Assembly (NCBI RefSeq): GCF_000188055.2 | Contig: NZ_AEUZ02000001.1 | Span: forward strand, 1,812,001-1,876,000 | Reading direction: 5' to 3' | DNA: 64,000 nucleotides | Source: Streptococcus urinalis 2285-97 | GTDB taxonomy: Bacteria > Bacillota > Bacilli > Lactobacillales > Streptococcaceae | Shown: piece after piece, positions 1 to 13,452 of the stretch | Layout: the number at the start of each line of letters is the position of its first letter | Position numbering within the stretch: the first letter of the stretch is position 1 | Translations under genes and position numbers: made by a program | The notes under the pieces: model-generated | What the model saw: the letters and a program-made list of their open reading frames with translations, nothing else | The model's database searches: none | Told to the model about the DNA's origin: nothing

Positions 1-1536
1 AGTAGCATTATGGGCAACAAGGACCGTATCTTGACAGAAATCTTGGAAAGCTTTCAAAACCTCAATAATCGGTTTTGAACCCCTAACGTGGTTATCTGTG
101 ATACCAGTCAATTCTGTTGTGAAGGCGGATAAAGGATAACCTGGATTGATAAACTCATCAAATTGTTCAATGATATTGCCTTTATACATTTTAGAAGCAG
201 CAATTTGAATCAAATCATTATTAACAGCAGATAGTCCTGTCGTTTCAACGTCAAATACAACATATGTTGCTTCTTTTAAGGGCATTGAAACTTCATTATA
301 AGTAATGGGAACTTTATCTTCAACGATATTAGCTTCCAAACCAAAAATGGCTTTTATCCCTAATTTTTTAGCGCGATGATAGCCATGCGGAAAACTTTGA
401 ACATTACCATGGTCAGTAATAGCGATGGCAGGATGTCCCCACTCAGCTGCTTTATCAATTAATTCCTCAACAGTTGGCAGAGCATCCATGGTTGACATAT
501 TAGTATGGGCATGAAATTCAACTCTTTTTTGATCTTCAGGCATCAAATCTTTACGATTATGGTGAACAATCTCTTTAACTTGTTGAACATTCATGGTCAA
601 ACTTTTGGTAAATTGATTATTTTCAATGTTTCCCTGAACTCTTAACCAAGCTCCTTTAGAAATCATGTCATATTTTTTAAGATCATCATCATCCTTTGCC
701 CATTTTTGCATGGCAAAACTAGATGTATAATCTGTCATTTTAAAATTAATGATGTGTCGGCCAGTTCTGGTTGTTTTCTTTTCAACATCAAAGACCATCC
801 CTTCAAAGACAATCCGATTTTCCTCAGTTTGAATATCAACCATAGGTGTGATTTCAGCTTTTTCAAAACCAGATTGGCGTTTTGGCGCCCTCTCTTGATA
901 AGAGTAGCTAGGTTTTTGAACTTCTTCTTGTGGCATTGAAGCTTCCAGCGATTTTTGAGCTTGCGCATTTTCTTGCACTGCTTTTTCAAGTAAAGCATCT
1001 TTGCTTGAAATATAATCCTCAGTCATAGCTTTTGTCATACCATCATCGGACACAATATCAAACGATAACTCTGGAAAACCAAACTTTGTCATCTGTTTTG
1101 CTAAATTAGGAAGATGATTTTTTCTAAAATGATCATTATTGACAAATTGTGGTGCTGTTATCAAAACTTTGTCATCTTGTAAGGATACTTTTAAGTGTGA
1201 AAATGAAGATTTAAAGCTAGCACCATTACATGGGGGATAATTAAAAGCAGCCTCATAATAAGCTTGTAATAAATCATCAGAAAACTGATGATTCTTTACT
1301 TCAATTGTAAAACTTACTTTGATGTCAGCTTTTTCAAAACTGTTGGTTAGTCTACTTTCAAGCTCATAATAATCTCTTAAAGGAAGAATTTCTGAAAAAA
1401 GAAACTGAAATTCCCAATGACGAGACACTGAGTGAACATTGACCTCTTTAATATCCGCAGATGAAAAAGCACCTGATTGCTTAATTTCAAGTGGCATTTC
1501 TATTTGGTCCATCAATTTTTCAAACAAATCTGACAT
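1..1536 (-). CDS. polC: DNA polymerase III PolC-type alpha subunit, N-terminal part (gene runs off the left edge)
   Basis: This is the first 512 codons of the Gram-positive replicative DNA polymerase, which copies the chromosome and proofreads it with a built-in 3'-5' exonuclease. The translation begins [15 protein letters not shown], typical of streptococcal PolC. The N-terminal domain is followed by an OB-fold segment (around residues 235-325), the first part of the PHP domain ([14 protein letters not shown], then AITDHGNVQ), and the start of the inserted exonuclease domain with its VFDVETTGL metal-binding motif. The start at 1536 has a good AGGAG ribosome-binding site. The polymerase domain lies beyond the window, so integrity of the whole gene cannot be judged. 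Confidence 0.97.
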   Translation of the reverse strand, partial: MSDLFEKLMDQIEMPLEIKQSGAFSSADIKEVNVHSVSRHWEFQFLFSEILPLRDYYELESRLTNSFEKADIKVSFTIEVKNHQFSDDLLQAYYEAAFNYPPCNGASFKSSFSHLKVSLQDDKVLITAPQFVNNDHFRKNHLPNLAKQMTKFGFPELSFDIVSDDGMTKAMTEDYISSKDALLEKAVQENAQAQKSLEASMPQEEVQKPSYSYQERAPKRQSGFEKAEITPMVDIQTEENRIVFEGMVFDVEKKTTRTGRHIINFKMTDYTSSFAMQKWAKDDDDLKKYDMISKGAWLRVQGNIENNQFTKSLTMNVQQVKEIVHHNRKDLMPEDQKRVEFHAHTNMSTMDALPTVEELIDKAAEWGHPAIAITDHGNVQSFPHGYHRAKKLGIKAIFGLEANIVEDKVPITYNEVSMPLKEATYVVFDVETTGLSAVNNDLIQIAASKMYKGNIIEQFDEFINPGYPLSAFTTELTGITDNHVRGSKPIIEVLKAFQDFCQDTVLVAHNAT

Positions 1537-1638
1537 CTTATACTCCTGAATTTTCTATTGTTTATTTTACCATAAATCAAGATTATTGACGATTATCTAA
1601 CAAGAAAAAAGCCAAGACATTTCTTGACTTTCTTTCTG

Positions 1639-2433
1639 TTAATCAATTAGAGATTCATTGATTAAAGGCTGATCTTCTGGTGATATTTGAGGTGATTCAA
1701 TGGATAATTCATCTTCTTTTTCGGCTTCAATACTTTGAGTTGACGCTTCTGTAACATCGTCTAAGTCATTTTCAATCAAACTTTGATAATAGGCGGCATC
1801 TGTTGCATAAATGTATGGTACTAGCCAAATATAACCAATTCCTAAAGTTAATGTCGCTAACAGTTCCCAACCAAGAAAGCTCAACTGAAGAACAAAATAT
1901 TCCCACTTATGACCATCCATCAGTTCTCTACTTTTGGTAATTGGAGAAGTAACGCTTACTTCTTGTCCATTTTCAAGATCATCTTTTAACACATAAATGG
2001 TTTGAGAATAGCTGAAGCTTTTGATAATGCCAGGAATAATAAATAATAAGAACCAAAGATATAAAAATATGCTTTCTATAATTATCATCCATAAAAATTT
2101 AAAATAACGTTTTTCTTTAAAAGCATATAAAACAGCATCTTCAAAGTCATGACGTTTATTTCTGATTAAATCTAACATAGCTGTACTTTGGCTGACATTA
2201 AAACCAATCAAGGCTAGTACAAAAGCTAAGTAAACAATCAAGATTAATATAATAACCACAATTATGGTTGTATCTGTTGGATTAAAACCAATAAACATGA
2301 TTAAAAAAGTAATTAATATGGTATAAATGGGCATTAGTGCAAAACTGGGAACCAATGTCACCGCTATCGCCCAACCCCAATTTCCTTTTAAAGCTTCTTT
2401 AGCTTGCGATTTGAGTTCACTTCTTGTTTTCAT
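1639..2433 (-). CDS. DUF975-family integral membrane protein
   Basis: A 264-residue protein beginning MKTRSELKSQAKEALKGNWG, the hallmark N-terminus of the DUF975 family. Several hydrophobic segments follow (about residues 22-48, 53-78, 108-135 and 185-210). The last 45 residues are acidic, rich in E, D and S, and probably cytoplasmic. The family is widespread in Firmicutes and its function is not established. The gene stands alone between polC and a nucleotidyltransferase gene, with a short gap on each side, and nothing in the sequence indicates its regulation. Confidence 0.85.
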   Translation of the reverse strand: MKTRSELKSQAKEALKGNWGWAIAVTLVPSFALMPIYTILITFLIMFIGFNPTDTTIIVVIILILIVYLAFVLALIGFNVSQSTAMLDLIRNKRHDFEDAVLYAFKEKRYFKFLWMIIIESIFLYLWFLLFIIPGIIKSFSYSQTIYVLKDDLENGQEVSVTSPITKSRELMDGHKWEYFVLQLSFLGWELLATLTLGIGYIWLVPYIYATDAAYYQSLIENDLDDVTEASTQSIEAEKEDELSIESPQISPEDQPLINESLID

Positions 2434-2485
2434 AAAAATCCCTCATTTCTTTTCTTTTATTATAACATACATCTCAGATTAAATA

Positions 2486-3046
2486 TTAATCATCATAACA
2501 TTTTAACTGTGGCCATTTATCCTTCCAATTTTTTTGTTTTAGTCTATTTTTATATAAACGCATTCTATCTGAATCTTCTTTAAAATGTGGTGTTGGGTGA
2601 ATTTCTAATGAGGCAATGACTGAAAGGCCATAGGGTGCAAATAAAATTAGTTTTCCATCAATATCAATTTTTATTGCGATAGCTGTTGCTGTTTCAGGGT
2701 ATTTTGAAATGGCATCACGACTACTTGTATAAGGTTTTGTATTTGGACTATGATGATACATCAGATACTGGTTTCTAACTTGCCACTGATAATCTGAAAA
2801 TTTTTGATTAAGCTTTGTCTCAATTGACAATTGATTTTCATAGGTCATCTCTGGATCATAAAAGACAATATCTATATCAGATTCACTTAAGCTGTGATGT
2901 TGATGTGTCACTTCATCCCAGATAACATTTCGAACACTACCTGCAGCAAGCCAAGCATCTTTTAATGGTAATTCTGAAATAATACCTAACACTTGCATTA
3001 GTTGTTGATTATTTGAAATAAGTTCTAGCAATTCTTTTTCTGTCAT
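2486..3046 (-). CDS. nucleotidyltransferase-fold family protein
   Basis: About 186 residues from the ATG at 3046 (MTEKELLELI). A TTG 27 bases upstream is in frame, but neither start has a clear ribosome-binding site; I prefer the ATG. Visible motifs are AAGSVRN near the N-terminus and SESDIDIVFYD, which fit the GS...DxD core of the nucleotidyltransferase fold in the PF06042-type family of uncharacterised bacterial proteins. The C-terminal half contains EIHPTPHFKEDSDRM, conserved in that family. The substrate is unknown. The gene is divergent from the decayed transporter to its right. Confidence 0.75.
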   Translation of the reverse strand: MTEKELLELISNNQQLMQVLGIISELPLKDAWLAAGSVRNVIWDEVTHQHHSLSESDIDIVFYDPEMTYENQLSIETKLNQKFSDYQWQVRNQYLMYHHSPNTKPYTSSRDAISKYPETATAIAIKIDIDGKLILFAPYGLSVIASLEIHPTPHFKEDSDRMRLYKNRLKQKNWKDKWPQLKCYDD

Positions 3047-3122
3047 AACTAAAGTATAACAAAATAAAAACAACCTAAATAGCTGTTTTTAACATTTTAC
3101 CTTTGATGACTTCTTAACAGTT

Positions 3123-3150
3123 TTGCTCTCATTCAATGCTATGATATAAA
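3123..3150 (+). promoter_or_regulatory. promoter of the decayed ABC transporter operon
   Basis: TTGCTC, a 16-base spacer, then TATAAA preceded by TG one base upstream (extended -10). It lies 36 bases before the first codon of the broken membrane gene, so the promoter appears intact although the genes are not. Confidence 0.5.
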
Positions 3151-3186
3151 TAGCATTTAAAAAATGAAGGGAGAGTTAAGAAAAGC

Positions 3187-5275
3187 ATGAGAAAACTGAT
3201 TAAACTATGTTGTGTCACTGTTACAATTTGTTTTAGTTTGTTAATAATCAATATGTTTAGAACAAATGAAATAAATCGCATTAATCATATAGAAGATGGA
3301 CTTTATACACTTCATTTCTATTTATCAAATCAACAAAAATCCTCAGAAGAAGTCATGACTTTTTTGACTAACCTCTCTAAAAAACAAAAAGTCTCAATTG
3401 TTAAAACTGATAATAATGGTAGTGAAGTGATAAAGTCTGTCATCCTTAACAAAACAACCTTTCCTAGTAGTAACTTTGGGTTAAAGAAAATTGATTTTTC
3501 ATCAAATCCTAAAGGTCAATATACCAATAAGAAAGTAGAAAATCAGTTAGGTTATATCAAAACTTTTCTAAAAGCCAAAACAATCAAACTTCAGCTCTTA
3601 TCCACTTACTTTGAAGATAACTCTCACTCTATCAATGGACAATACAGTCTTGTCTCCACCTATCACTTTAATCAAAAAAAAGATAATTGATGAGCTCGCA
3701 AACTATTTTAAGACCGACAAACATTTACTTCTTAAAGCAAATTCACAATCAATGGCTAGTTATATCAATCAGTCATTTATCATTACCTTAATATGCTTTT
3801 TACTGTCCTTGTTTATATTATTACTATGTGCAACCTATCAACCACTCACACAACTTAAGCAAATTGGCATCAAAAAATTATTAGGACATTCACATTTATC
3901 AATCCTGTCAGACTATGTTTTGTCAAATTGTCTTTTGATTTTCATAACGTCAGTGATATTTGATCTTCTTTGTTTGATGCTTCTTGAAGTCATTCCTCAA
4001 TATTTTTTTATGAGTTTAATTTGGGGACAATTGGCGCTAATCTTCTTTTACTTGCTAACTGGTCTCATTGTTTATTTTATTATTCAACAAGTTACGATTT
4101 CAAAACTACTAAAAGGTTTCTAAGGCTTTCGTATTGGTCTTATCATTAACCTCTTTTTCAAAGTAATCATTACCGTTTTGGTTGCTCTTGGTGCGTTCAG
4201 TATTTCAACTATTTTAAACGACTTAAATAAACAAGTTAAAATTCAAAAAGACTGGGATAAACATGCTAGACAATATTTGACAGTTGAATCAATCTCACCT
4301 AGTCAAAAACTTTGGCAAGATTTACAAGCAAACCAACTAGCTTCTAATGATTATTTCAGTCACGTTTTTCATGAAATTTAAAAAAAGACAAATGCTTTAT
4401 ATATCAAAAGTGAGCAAATTCAGGTGAACAAGACATATGGTATTAGTGGATTTGGGCAAATAGATGTATTGTATGTTAACCAAAATTATTTAAAAACACT
4501 TCCTATTAATCTTAAATCTCCTAGCCACAAAAAAGTCTTTTTAGTTCCTGTCCAATATAAAAATAAAGCAATTGAAAAATTAGTTAAGCAACTTTATTTT
4601 TCACAACTCAGTTATGAAGAACAACAAAAAACAACTGTTGAACATTTACCAATCGCAATTAGCTATTATCAAAACACCATAAAAACTTTTAACTATAATG
4701 ATACTAAAGCAGAAATGATTAGTAATCCTATTATAGGTATCTTATCTAATAAATTATTATTTGAAGAAGCTGCTTATCTCTCAAACACTGGTCTGAGTAA
4801 TCCTTTAAAAATACCTAGAACACATCATTCGCAAAAGGTAGCTAACCAAATTTTTACTAAATATGATCCTGAAACGACCATAAAATTATCAACCTTACAT
4901 GATATTCAACAAAACATGTTAGATTCCTTAATAAGTGGCAGGAATAACTTTTTATTTCTTGTTGGTATTTTAGTATTTCTAAATAGTGTGATTTCTTACT
5001 TTTTAATTGTGGCCCTTTTTCTTACTCGTAAACAAGAATTATTAACCATGAAATTTTTAGGATGGCGCTTAATTAATCGATATCTTTTTCTACTATCTAT
5101 TGTTGCTTCAATACAGATAGTCGCATTTATTTGTTTATTCATAGCAAAAGCTCAACTCAGTGTCTTACTTTTATATTGCTTCTACATTACTATTGATCTT
5201 TTCTTGATTATTTTAATGGTCTATTCTTATGAATCAAAAAATTTGGTACTGCTTCTAAAGAAAGGTGAATTATGA
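3187..5275 (+). pseudogene. bacteriocin-associated integral membrane protein (DUF1430-like ABC permease), degenerate
   Basis: Reading frames together cover about 690 codons of one large ABC-type membrane protein. There is an N-terminal signal/TM segment, a long extracellular stretch, a central block of TM helices, a second extracellular stretch, and C-terminal helices. The first frame (from 3187) stops at 3690 because of one extra A in an A8 run near 3674. The second frame then continues to 5275 but is broken by TAA codons at 4121 and 4379. Translation through the lesions is continuous in sense: FNQKK joins IIDELANYF, and the next blocks follow directly. Families of this kind accompany bacteriocin immunity ATPases. 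It overlaps the ATPase gene by four bases. The product is almost certainly not made. Confidence 0.8.
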
Positions 5276-5913
5276 TACACGTCAAAAATCTAAGTAAAAA
5301 CATTAATGGCCACATTATTTTTCAAGATGTTAATATTGATATTTCTGAAGGTGAATTAATTGCTATCACTGGTCCTAGTGGCTGTGGAAAGACAACGCTA
5401 CTAAATATACTTGGCCTAATTGATGATGACTATACGGGTACATATCAGTTTGAAAATGTTCAAAACATCAAATCAAATACACACCAGTCTCAAAAAATAA
5501 TTAGAGAAAAAATAAATTATCTCTTCCAAAATTTTGCACTGATTGATAATGAAACTGTCTTTAATAATCTAAAACTTGCTCTGAAATATGTTAAACTATC
5601 AAAGTCAGAAAAACGAAAGATGATTACAACCATGTTAGAAGAGGTTGGTCTTGCCCATAAGATAGATTAAAAAGTATTAGAACTATCTGGTGGTGAGCAA
5701 CAACGAGTCGCTGTTGTCATAGCTATCATAAAGCCCTGTCAAGTCATTTTAGCAGATGAACCTACAGGTTCACTTGATGATGATAATAGAAATTCAATAT
5801 TACGATTACTCAAAAAAATCCAACAACAGGGTAAAACCATCATCATTGTCACCCATGATTTAGAAGTGGCAAATCAATGTGATCGTATTATAAGGATTCA
5901 TACAATTAAGTAA
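5272..5913 (+). pseudogene. ABC transporter ATP-binding protein with an internal stop
   Basis: The frame from 5272 encodes a typical 213-residue ATPase of the MacB/LolD-like type. It has Walker A (GPSGCGKTT), a Q-loop (LFQNFAL), signature LSGGEQQR, Walker B ([12 protein letters not shown]) and the H-loop (IIVTHD). A TAA at 5668-5670 falls just before the signature motif, where a glutamine codon (CAA) would be expected, so a single C-to-T change explains it. Everything after the stop is intact. It was the energy-coupling partner of the broken membrane protein upstream. Confidence 0.85.
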
Positions 5914-5939
5914 AAAAAACAGCCTAAACAGCTGTTTTT

Positions 5940-5942
<3 letters not shown>
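5912..5942. terminator. bidirectional intrinsic terminator
   Basis: AAAACAGC, a loop of about seven bases, then GCTGTTTT, with an A-run on the left and a T-run on the right. It serves both the transporter remnant (+) and proS (-), which converge here. Confidence 0.8.
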
Positions 5943-7799
<1,857 letters not shown>

Positions 7800-7803
7800 T
7801 CAG

Positions 7804-7843
7804 AAAAAACAAATCACTAACTGTGTTGAGATTTGTTTTTTTT
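7804..7843. terminator. terminator or attenuator hairpin between rseP and proS
   Basis: AAAACAAATC and GATTTGTTTT form a 10-bp stem around a 14-base loop, with A-run and T-run flanks on both strands. It can terminate the rseP transcript, so proS probably depends on readthrough or its own promoter. I saw no T-box specifier or anti-terminator. Confidence 0.65.
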
Positions 7844-7909
7844 ATTCCTTTCAATCAATTTTAAGATAAATTTATCTTTAGAAATGTTGTATTTTAGGTT
7901 GTTGATTTT

Positions 7910-9172
7910 TTAGAAGAAGGTTCGCATAATATCATTCCAAGTCACAGCAATCATTAATACCACCATGATAGCAACACCTGCTAAGGTAATATAGGTTTCT
8001 GTTTCTTGTTTCATTGGTTTTCGACGAATTGCTTCAATGATATTCATCAAAATTTTACCACCATCAAGGGCAGGGATCGGGATGAGGTTAAAAATACCTA
8101 AGTTCATTGATAACATTCCCATAAGACTTAACACTGAGATAATGCCTTGTTTTGCAGCATCACTACTCATCTTGTACATAGCAACTGGTCCACCAAGTTT
8201 ATTTAAACTAAAGTTGAAAACAAGATTCTTCAATGCAACAAGAATAGCAAGTGCACCATAAATAGATAATTTTAAACCACCAACTAATTTATCAACTAAA
8301 CCTGTTTTTAGTGCAGGTCTGACCCCAATAATATAGGAGGATTGACTTTTTTCCGGTTTTAATGTCAGTTTTTTAGTCGTATTTTTAGATTTTACAGAAA
8401 CCCTTATGGTCTTGTGTTTTGAATCCAGTTTTTGAGTTGCTTTCTCAACGGCTTGAGTCAAATCTTGCCAATTTGAGACGGTATTATTTCCAACTGACAA
8501 AATCCGATCATTTGTTTTGATACCTGCTTTCTGAGCTGGGCTATTTTCAACAACTCGAACGGCATTGGTTTGTTCATTAGGTGAACCACCTTGCATAAAA
8601 ACAAGAATGGTAAAAACAATAATACCCAAAATAAAATTATTCATGGGACCTGCAAAATTAGTTATCATTCTCCCCCATACGCTTGCATTTTGGTATTGAA
8701 CATCTAGAGGAGCTATTCTAATTTCTGTTCCATCTTCTTCCACAATAGTAGCATCATGATCGACCTTATAAGTTTTTGTTTCATCAAAAACTAAACCTGT
8801 GATAGTCAGTTTATCTTCCAAATCATGAGATGTCACATAAATGGGAAGACTGGTATTATCAATTTGTTTTGATGACAGATTGATACGGGTTACGATGTGT
8901 TCATCATTTAAACTCAGACTTGCTGGCGTACCCGTTTTTATCTCAGTCTTGTCATCACCCCAACCTGCCATTCGGACATAACCACCAAGTGGTAAAATAC
9001 GAATAGTATAAAGGGTGCCTTGACTATCCATATGGGAAAAAATCTTTGGTCCCATACCAATAGCAAATTCTCTTACTAAAATACCTGATTTTTTAGCAAA
9101 ATAGAAATGCCCAAATTCATGGACAACAACTAAAATACCAAAAATAATGATAAAGGTTAATATTCCTAGCAT
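7910..9172 (-). CDS. rseP: site-2 protease RseP/Eep (M50 family)
   Basis: Intramembrane zinc metalloprotease of 420 residues. In streptococci and enterococci this family (Eep) processes lipoprotein signal peptides into pheromones and cleaves anti-sigma-like substrates. The catalytic motif HEFGH is at residues 18-22 in the first TM helix. The second active-site motif ([11 protein letters not shown]) is in the C-terminal TM region. A central PDZ domain contains [18 protein letters not shown]. It follows cdsA after 37 bases in the common uppS-cdsA-rseP order. Confidence 0.95.
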   Translation of the reverse strand: MLGILTFIIIFGILVVVHEFGHFYFAKKSGILVREFAIGMGPKIFSHMDSQGTLYTIRILPLGGYVRMAGWGDDKTEIKTGTPASLSLNDEHIVTRINLSSKQIDNTSLPIYVTSHDLEDKLTITGLVFDETKTYKVDHDATIVEEDGTEIRIAPLDVQYQNASVWGRMITNFAGPMNNFILGIIVFTILVFMQGGSPNEQTNAVRVVENSPAQKAGIKTNDRILSVGNNTVSNWQDLTQAVEKATQKLDSKHKTIRVSVKSKNTTKKLTLKPEKSQSSYIIGVRPALKTGLVDKLVGGLKLSIYGALAILVALKNLVFNFSLNKLGGPVAMYKMSSDAAKQGIISVLSLMGMLSMNLGIFNLIPIPALDGGKILMNIIEAIRRKPMKQETETYITLAGVAIMVVLMIAVTWNDIMRTFF

Positions 9173-9209
9173 AGATTTCCTCTCATTTTTTAATTGATAC
9201 TTTTAGGAA

Positions 9210-10004
9210 TTAAAACAAACCTACAAGGTGCATGATTGGAAAAACAAAAATCAATGAATCACAGCGGTCTAAAATACCACCATGACCTGGAATTAATTTA
9301 CCAGAGTCTTTAACATTAAAATGACGTTTAAAAGCACTTTCTACTAAATCTCCAAATTGACCAAAAATACTAAAAATGACCACATAGAGCAGCATCATTA
9401 TGAAGGAGTGAGGTGCATAGACAGACTTGTCAACAATCATAAAAATAATGGCAACAACTACTGCACAGATAATTCCACCTAAACTACCTTCAACTGTTTT
9501 ATTAGGTGAAACAGAAGGTAGGAGCTTACGTTTTCCAACACGACGTCCAATAGCATAAGCACCAATATCTGTCGCCCAAACAATAAATAAAGCTAATAAA
9601 ACTTTATCAATACCAGCCATACGAGCTGTTACTAAATTTTGAAAACCAATCCCTACGTAAAAGCTACTCGCAATTGGGAAAGCAGCATCATCAAAACTGT
9701 AAGAATGATTGTTAAATACAGTTCCAGCTAATATGAGAAAGACCATCATGGCATAAACTGTTATGTTGCCATTCATTGGTAAAGATGAAAAATAGTTATC
9801 TAAAGGTATGGTTAGAAAGAAGGCTCCAAGCATTGCCAAAACACCTTCAAATGATAAGATTTCTAAACCCTTCATTTTAAGCAACTCTGATACCCCAATC
9901 ATGGCTAAAATACCAACAAAAAATTGAAATGGCAGATTCCCAATTAATAAGAAGGGGATAAAAATCGCTGCTGCTACACCACCCCAAATGACACGTTCTC
10001 TCAT
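9210..10004 (-). CDS. cdsA: phosphatidate cytidylyltransferase
   Basis: Makes CDP-diacylglycerol from phosphatidic acid and CTP, the branch point for phosphatidylglycerol and cardiolipin. It is a 264-residue polytopic membrane protein. The family signature is complete near the C-terminus: SAFKRHFNVKDSG, PGHGG and LDRCDS. It starts 15 bases after uppS, so the two are co-transcribed. Confidence 0.96.
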   Translation of the reverse strand: MRERVIWGGVAAAIFIPFLLIGNLPFQFFVGILAMIGVSELLKMKGLEILSFEGVLAMLGAFFLTIPLDNYFSSLPMNGNITVYAMMVFLILAGTVFNNHSYSFDDAAFPIASSFYVGIGFQNLVTARMAGIDKVLLALFIVWATDIGAYAIGRRVGKRKLLPSVSPNKTVEGSLGGIICAVVVAIIFMIVDKSVYAPHSFIMMLLYVVIFSIFGQFGDLVESAFKRHFNVKDSGKLIPGHGGILDRCDSLIFVFPIMHLVGLF

Positions 10005-10019
10005 TAGTTTTTTCTCCTT

Positions 10020-10769
10020 CTAGACACCACCAAATCGACGATGTCTGCGATTATAGTCTTCGATTGCTTTCATTAATTCATCCTGATTAAAATCAGGCCA
10101 CAAAACTGGTGTAAAGTATAATTCACTGTAAGCTGATTGCCAAGGTAAAAAATTACTTAATCTGAGTTCACCACTAGTCCTAATGATTAAATCAGGATTA
10201 CGATACAAATAAGGTAAATTATCCGTCATCAAATAATTGGCAATTAAATCTTCTGTGATATCATCAGGATTTAATTTGGCATCTAGGACATCTTGAGCAA
10301 TCAATTTAACAGCACTGGTAATTTCATCACGACCGCCATAATTCAAAGCAAAGTTAAGAACCAATCCAGAATTTCCACGCGTTTCTTTGATAGCTCTATT
10401 TAAAGCATCCAGTGTTTCTTTAGGTAGCCTATTTGTCTGTCCAATCATTTGGATGCGGACATTATTACGGTTTAACTCTGGAACATACTTATCAAAGAAT
10501 TCCACAGGTAAATTCATGATAAATGAAACTTCATCTTGGGGACGAGACCAATTTTCAGTTGAAAAAGCGTAAACGGTCAAGACTCTAACCCCTAGTTCTG
10601 AAGCTTTAATGGTGACATTTTGTAATGCATCCATTCCAGCCTTATGACCAAAAACACGTGGTTTTAAGCGTTTTTTAGCCCATCTCCCATTACCATCCAT
10701 GATAATGCCAATATGTTTTGGTATTTTGTCAATTATGATTTCTTTTGTTTTTCGATTTAATCCAAACAT
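10020..10769 (-). CDS. uppS: undecaprenyl diphosphate synthase (isoprenyl transferase)
   Basis: Cytosolic cis-prenyltransferase that builds the C55 lipid carrier for peptidoglycan and wall polymers. Its 249 residues include the P-loop-like substrate site IGIIMDGNGRWA with the catalytic Asp, VYAFSTENWSRP, and the C-terminal IRTSGELRLSNFLPWQSAYSE block split over its two conserved parts. It is first in the uppS-cdsA-rseP operon. Confidence 0.97.
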   Translation of the reverse strand: MFGLNRKTKEIIIDKIPKHIGIIMDGNGRWAKKRLKPRVFGHKAGMDALQNVTIKASELGVRVLTVYAFSTENWSRPQDEVSFIMNLPVEFFDKYVPELNRNNVRIQMIGQTNRLPKETLDALNRAIKETRGNSGLVLNFALNYGGRDEITSAVKLIAQDVLDAKLNPDDITEDLIANYLMTDNLPYLYRNPDLIIRTSGELRLSNFLPWQSAYSELYFTPVLWPDFNQDELMKAIEDYNRRHRRFGGV

Positions 10770-10856
10770 GTTTTTTCCTTATAAAAGCATACTAACATTT
10801 ATTTTACCATATTTTCCGCTATTTGACTCACCATTTGCAAACTTCAAGGCCAAAAA

Positions 10857-10885
10857 TAAAAAAGGACAGTAAATGCCCCCTTTTT
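10857..10885 (-). terminator. intrinsic terminator after yajC
   Basis: On the minus strand AAAAAGG pairs with CCTTTTT around a short loop and is followed by a T-rich run, 16 bases past the yajC stop. Confidence 0.55.
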
Positions 10886-10900
10886 ATCCATAAGTCTGTA

Positions 10901-11233
10901 TTATTCTTCAATTGCAGATTCTTCTGCAACGACTGATGTTTCTTCCACAACGGGTGTTTGTGATACTGCAGCATTAGCTTTTGAAACGATACGTTTGATA
11001 GCTGATAATTCAAAAGTTAAATAAACGCCATCAACATCTAAAACAATTTTTTTAGCATCACGATCTAATTCATCAACAATGGCAAACATACCGCCAATAG
11101 TAATGACTTCATCGCCTTTTTGAATAGTTTCTAACTGATTTTGACGTTCTTGTGCTTGTTTTTTTTGTTGGCGTTGCATAAACCAAATCATACCAAACAT
11201 AATAACAAACATGATAATAATTGAGTAATTCAT
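10901..11233 (-). CDS. yajC: preprotein translocase accessory subunit YajC
   Basis: A 110-residue protein with one N-terminal TM helix (residues 4-20), then the basic MQRQQKKQAQERQNQ stretch and the conserved KGDEVITIGGMFAIV motif of YajC. The C-terminal tail is rich in A, V and E. In other bacteria it associates with SecDF at the Sec translocon. The gene stands alone with its own terminator, upstream of uppS. Confidence 0.92.
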   Translation of the reverse strand: MNYSIIIMFVIMFGMIWFMQRQQKKQAQERQNQLETIQKGDEVITIGGMFAIVDELDRDAKKIVLDVDGVYLTFELSAIKRIVSKANAAVSQTPVVEETSVVAEESAIEE

Positions 11234-11323
11234 TTTTTTCTCCTTATTTCCTTAAAGATCAAAATCTACTATATCAAAAATATGGTAACAAGGCAATATA
11301 ATCATGCAAAATTGATGACTATC

Positions 11324-11671
11324 TTATCCTTTGATAAATGAGCTAATAAATGGTTCTGTAACAGATGAGTCACAAACCACCTTAGTTTCACCAGCTTTAG
11401 AAACTAATAGACCAGGTACCGTTGGCACATCATATTTATTTCTTAAAGCCATAATTTGGGATTGGTCTTCTAAATTTCCACTATTTAAATAGTAAACAGC
11501 AATAGATTCTTCCTTTATAACGTTAGCTAGTTTTGGAACAAACCGTTGACAATATGGGCAAGTAGGACGACCAATAAAAGCTACTAAATCCTCTTTATTT
11601 GCTAGTTTTTCTGAAAGTTCTTTTGCTGTAACTTCCTTAAATTGTGCTACTGATTCTTCAAATGATGACAT
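11324..11671 (-). CDS. thioredoxin-fold protein, bacteriocin transport accessory-like
   Basis: A 115-residue cytoplasmic thioredoxin-like protein. The active site is RPTCPYCQRF (CPYC), followed by the YDVPTVPGLLV cis-proline loop expected of the fold. It resembles the small thioredoxin-like proteins annotated as bacteriocin transport accessory proteins, but no bacteriocin gene is next to it. Its reductase partner and substrate are not visible. Confidence 0.75.
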   Translation of the reverse strand: MSSFEESVAQFKEVTAKELSEKLANKEDLVAFIGRPTCPYCQRFVPKLANVIKEESIAVYYLNSGNLEDQSQIMALRNKYDVPTVPGLLVSKAGETKVVCDSSVTEPFISSFIKG

Positions 11672-11742
11672 CTTGTTCTCCTTCTTTCGTCTTTTCTAAA
11701 CTTATCTTATCCAAAAACGAGATAAACTTCAAATTTATGCTA

Positions 11743-11768
11743 TCAAAAAAAGACCTCTAGGAGGTCTT
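11743..11768 (-). terminator. intrinsic terminator after dexB
   Basis: AAGACCTC and GAGGTCTT form an 8-bp stem with a three-base loop. The minus strand continues into a T-run. Confidence 0.8.
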
Positions 11769-11773
11769 GATTT

Positions 11774-13384
<1,611 letters not shown>

Positions 13385-13412
13385 CTATAATAGTCTCCTC
13401 TCCTCATAACAT

Positions 13413-13440
13413 AAAATCCTCAAGATTTGATGAGGATTTT
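13413..13440 (-). terminator. hairpin between msmK and dexB
   Basis: AAAATCCTCA pairs with TGAGGATTTT around a loop of about seven bases. It probably reduces msmK transcription into dexB. Confidence 0.7.
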
Positions 13441-13452
13441 AGTGATTTCATA

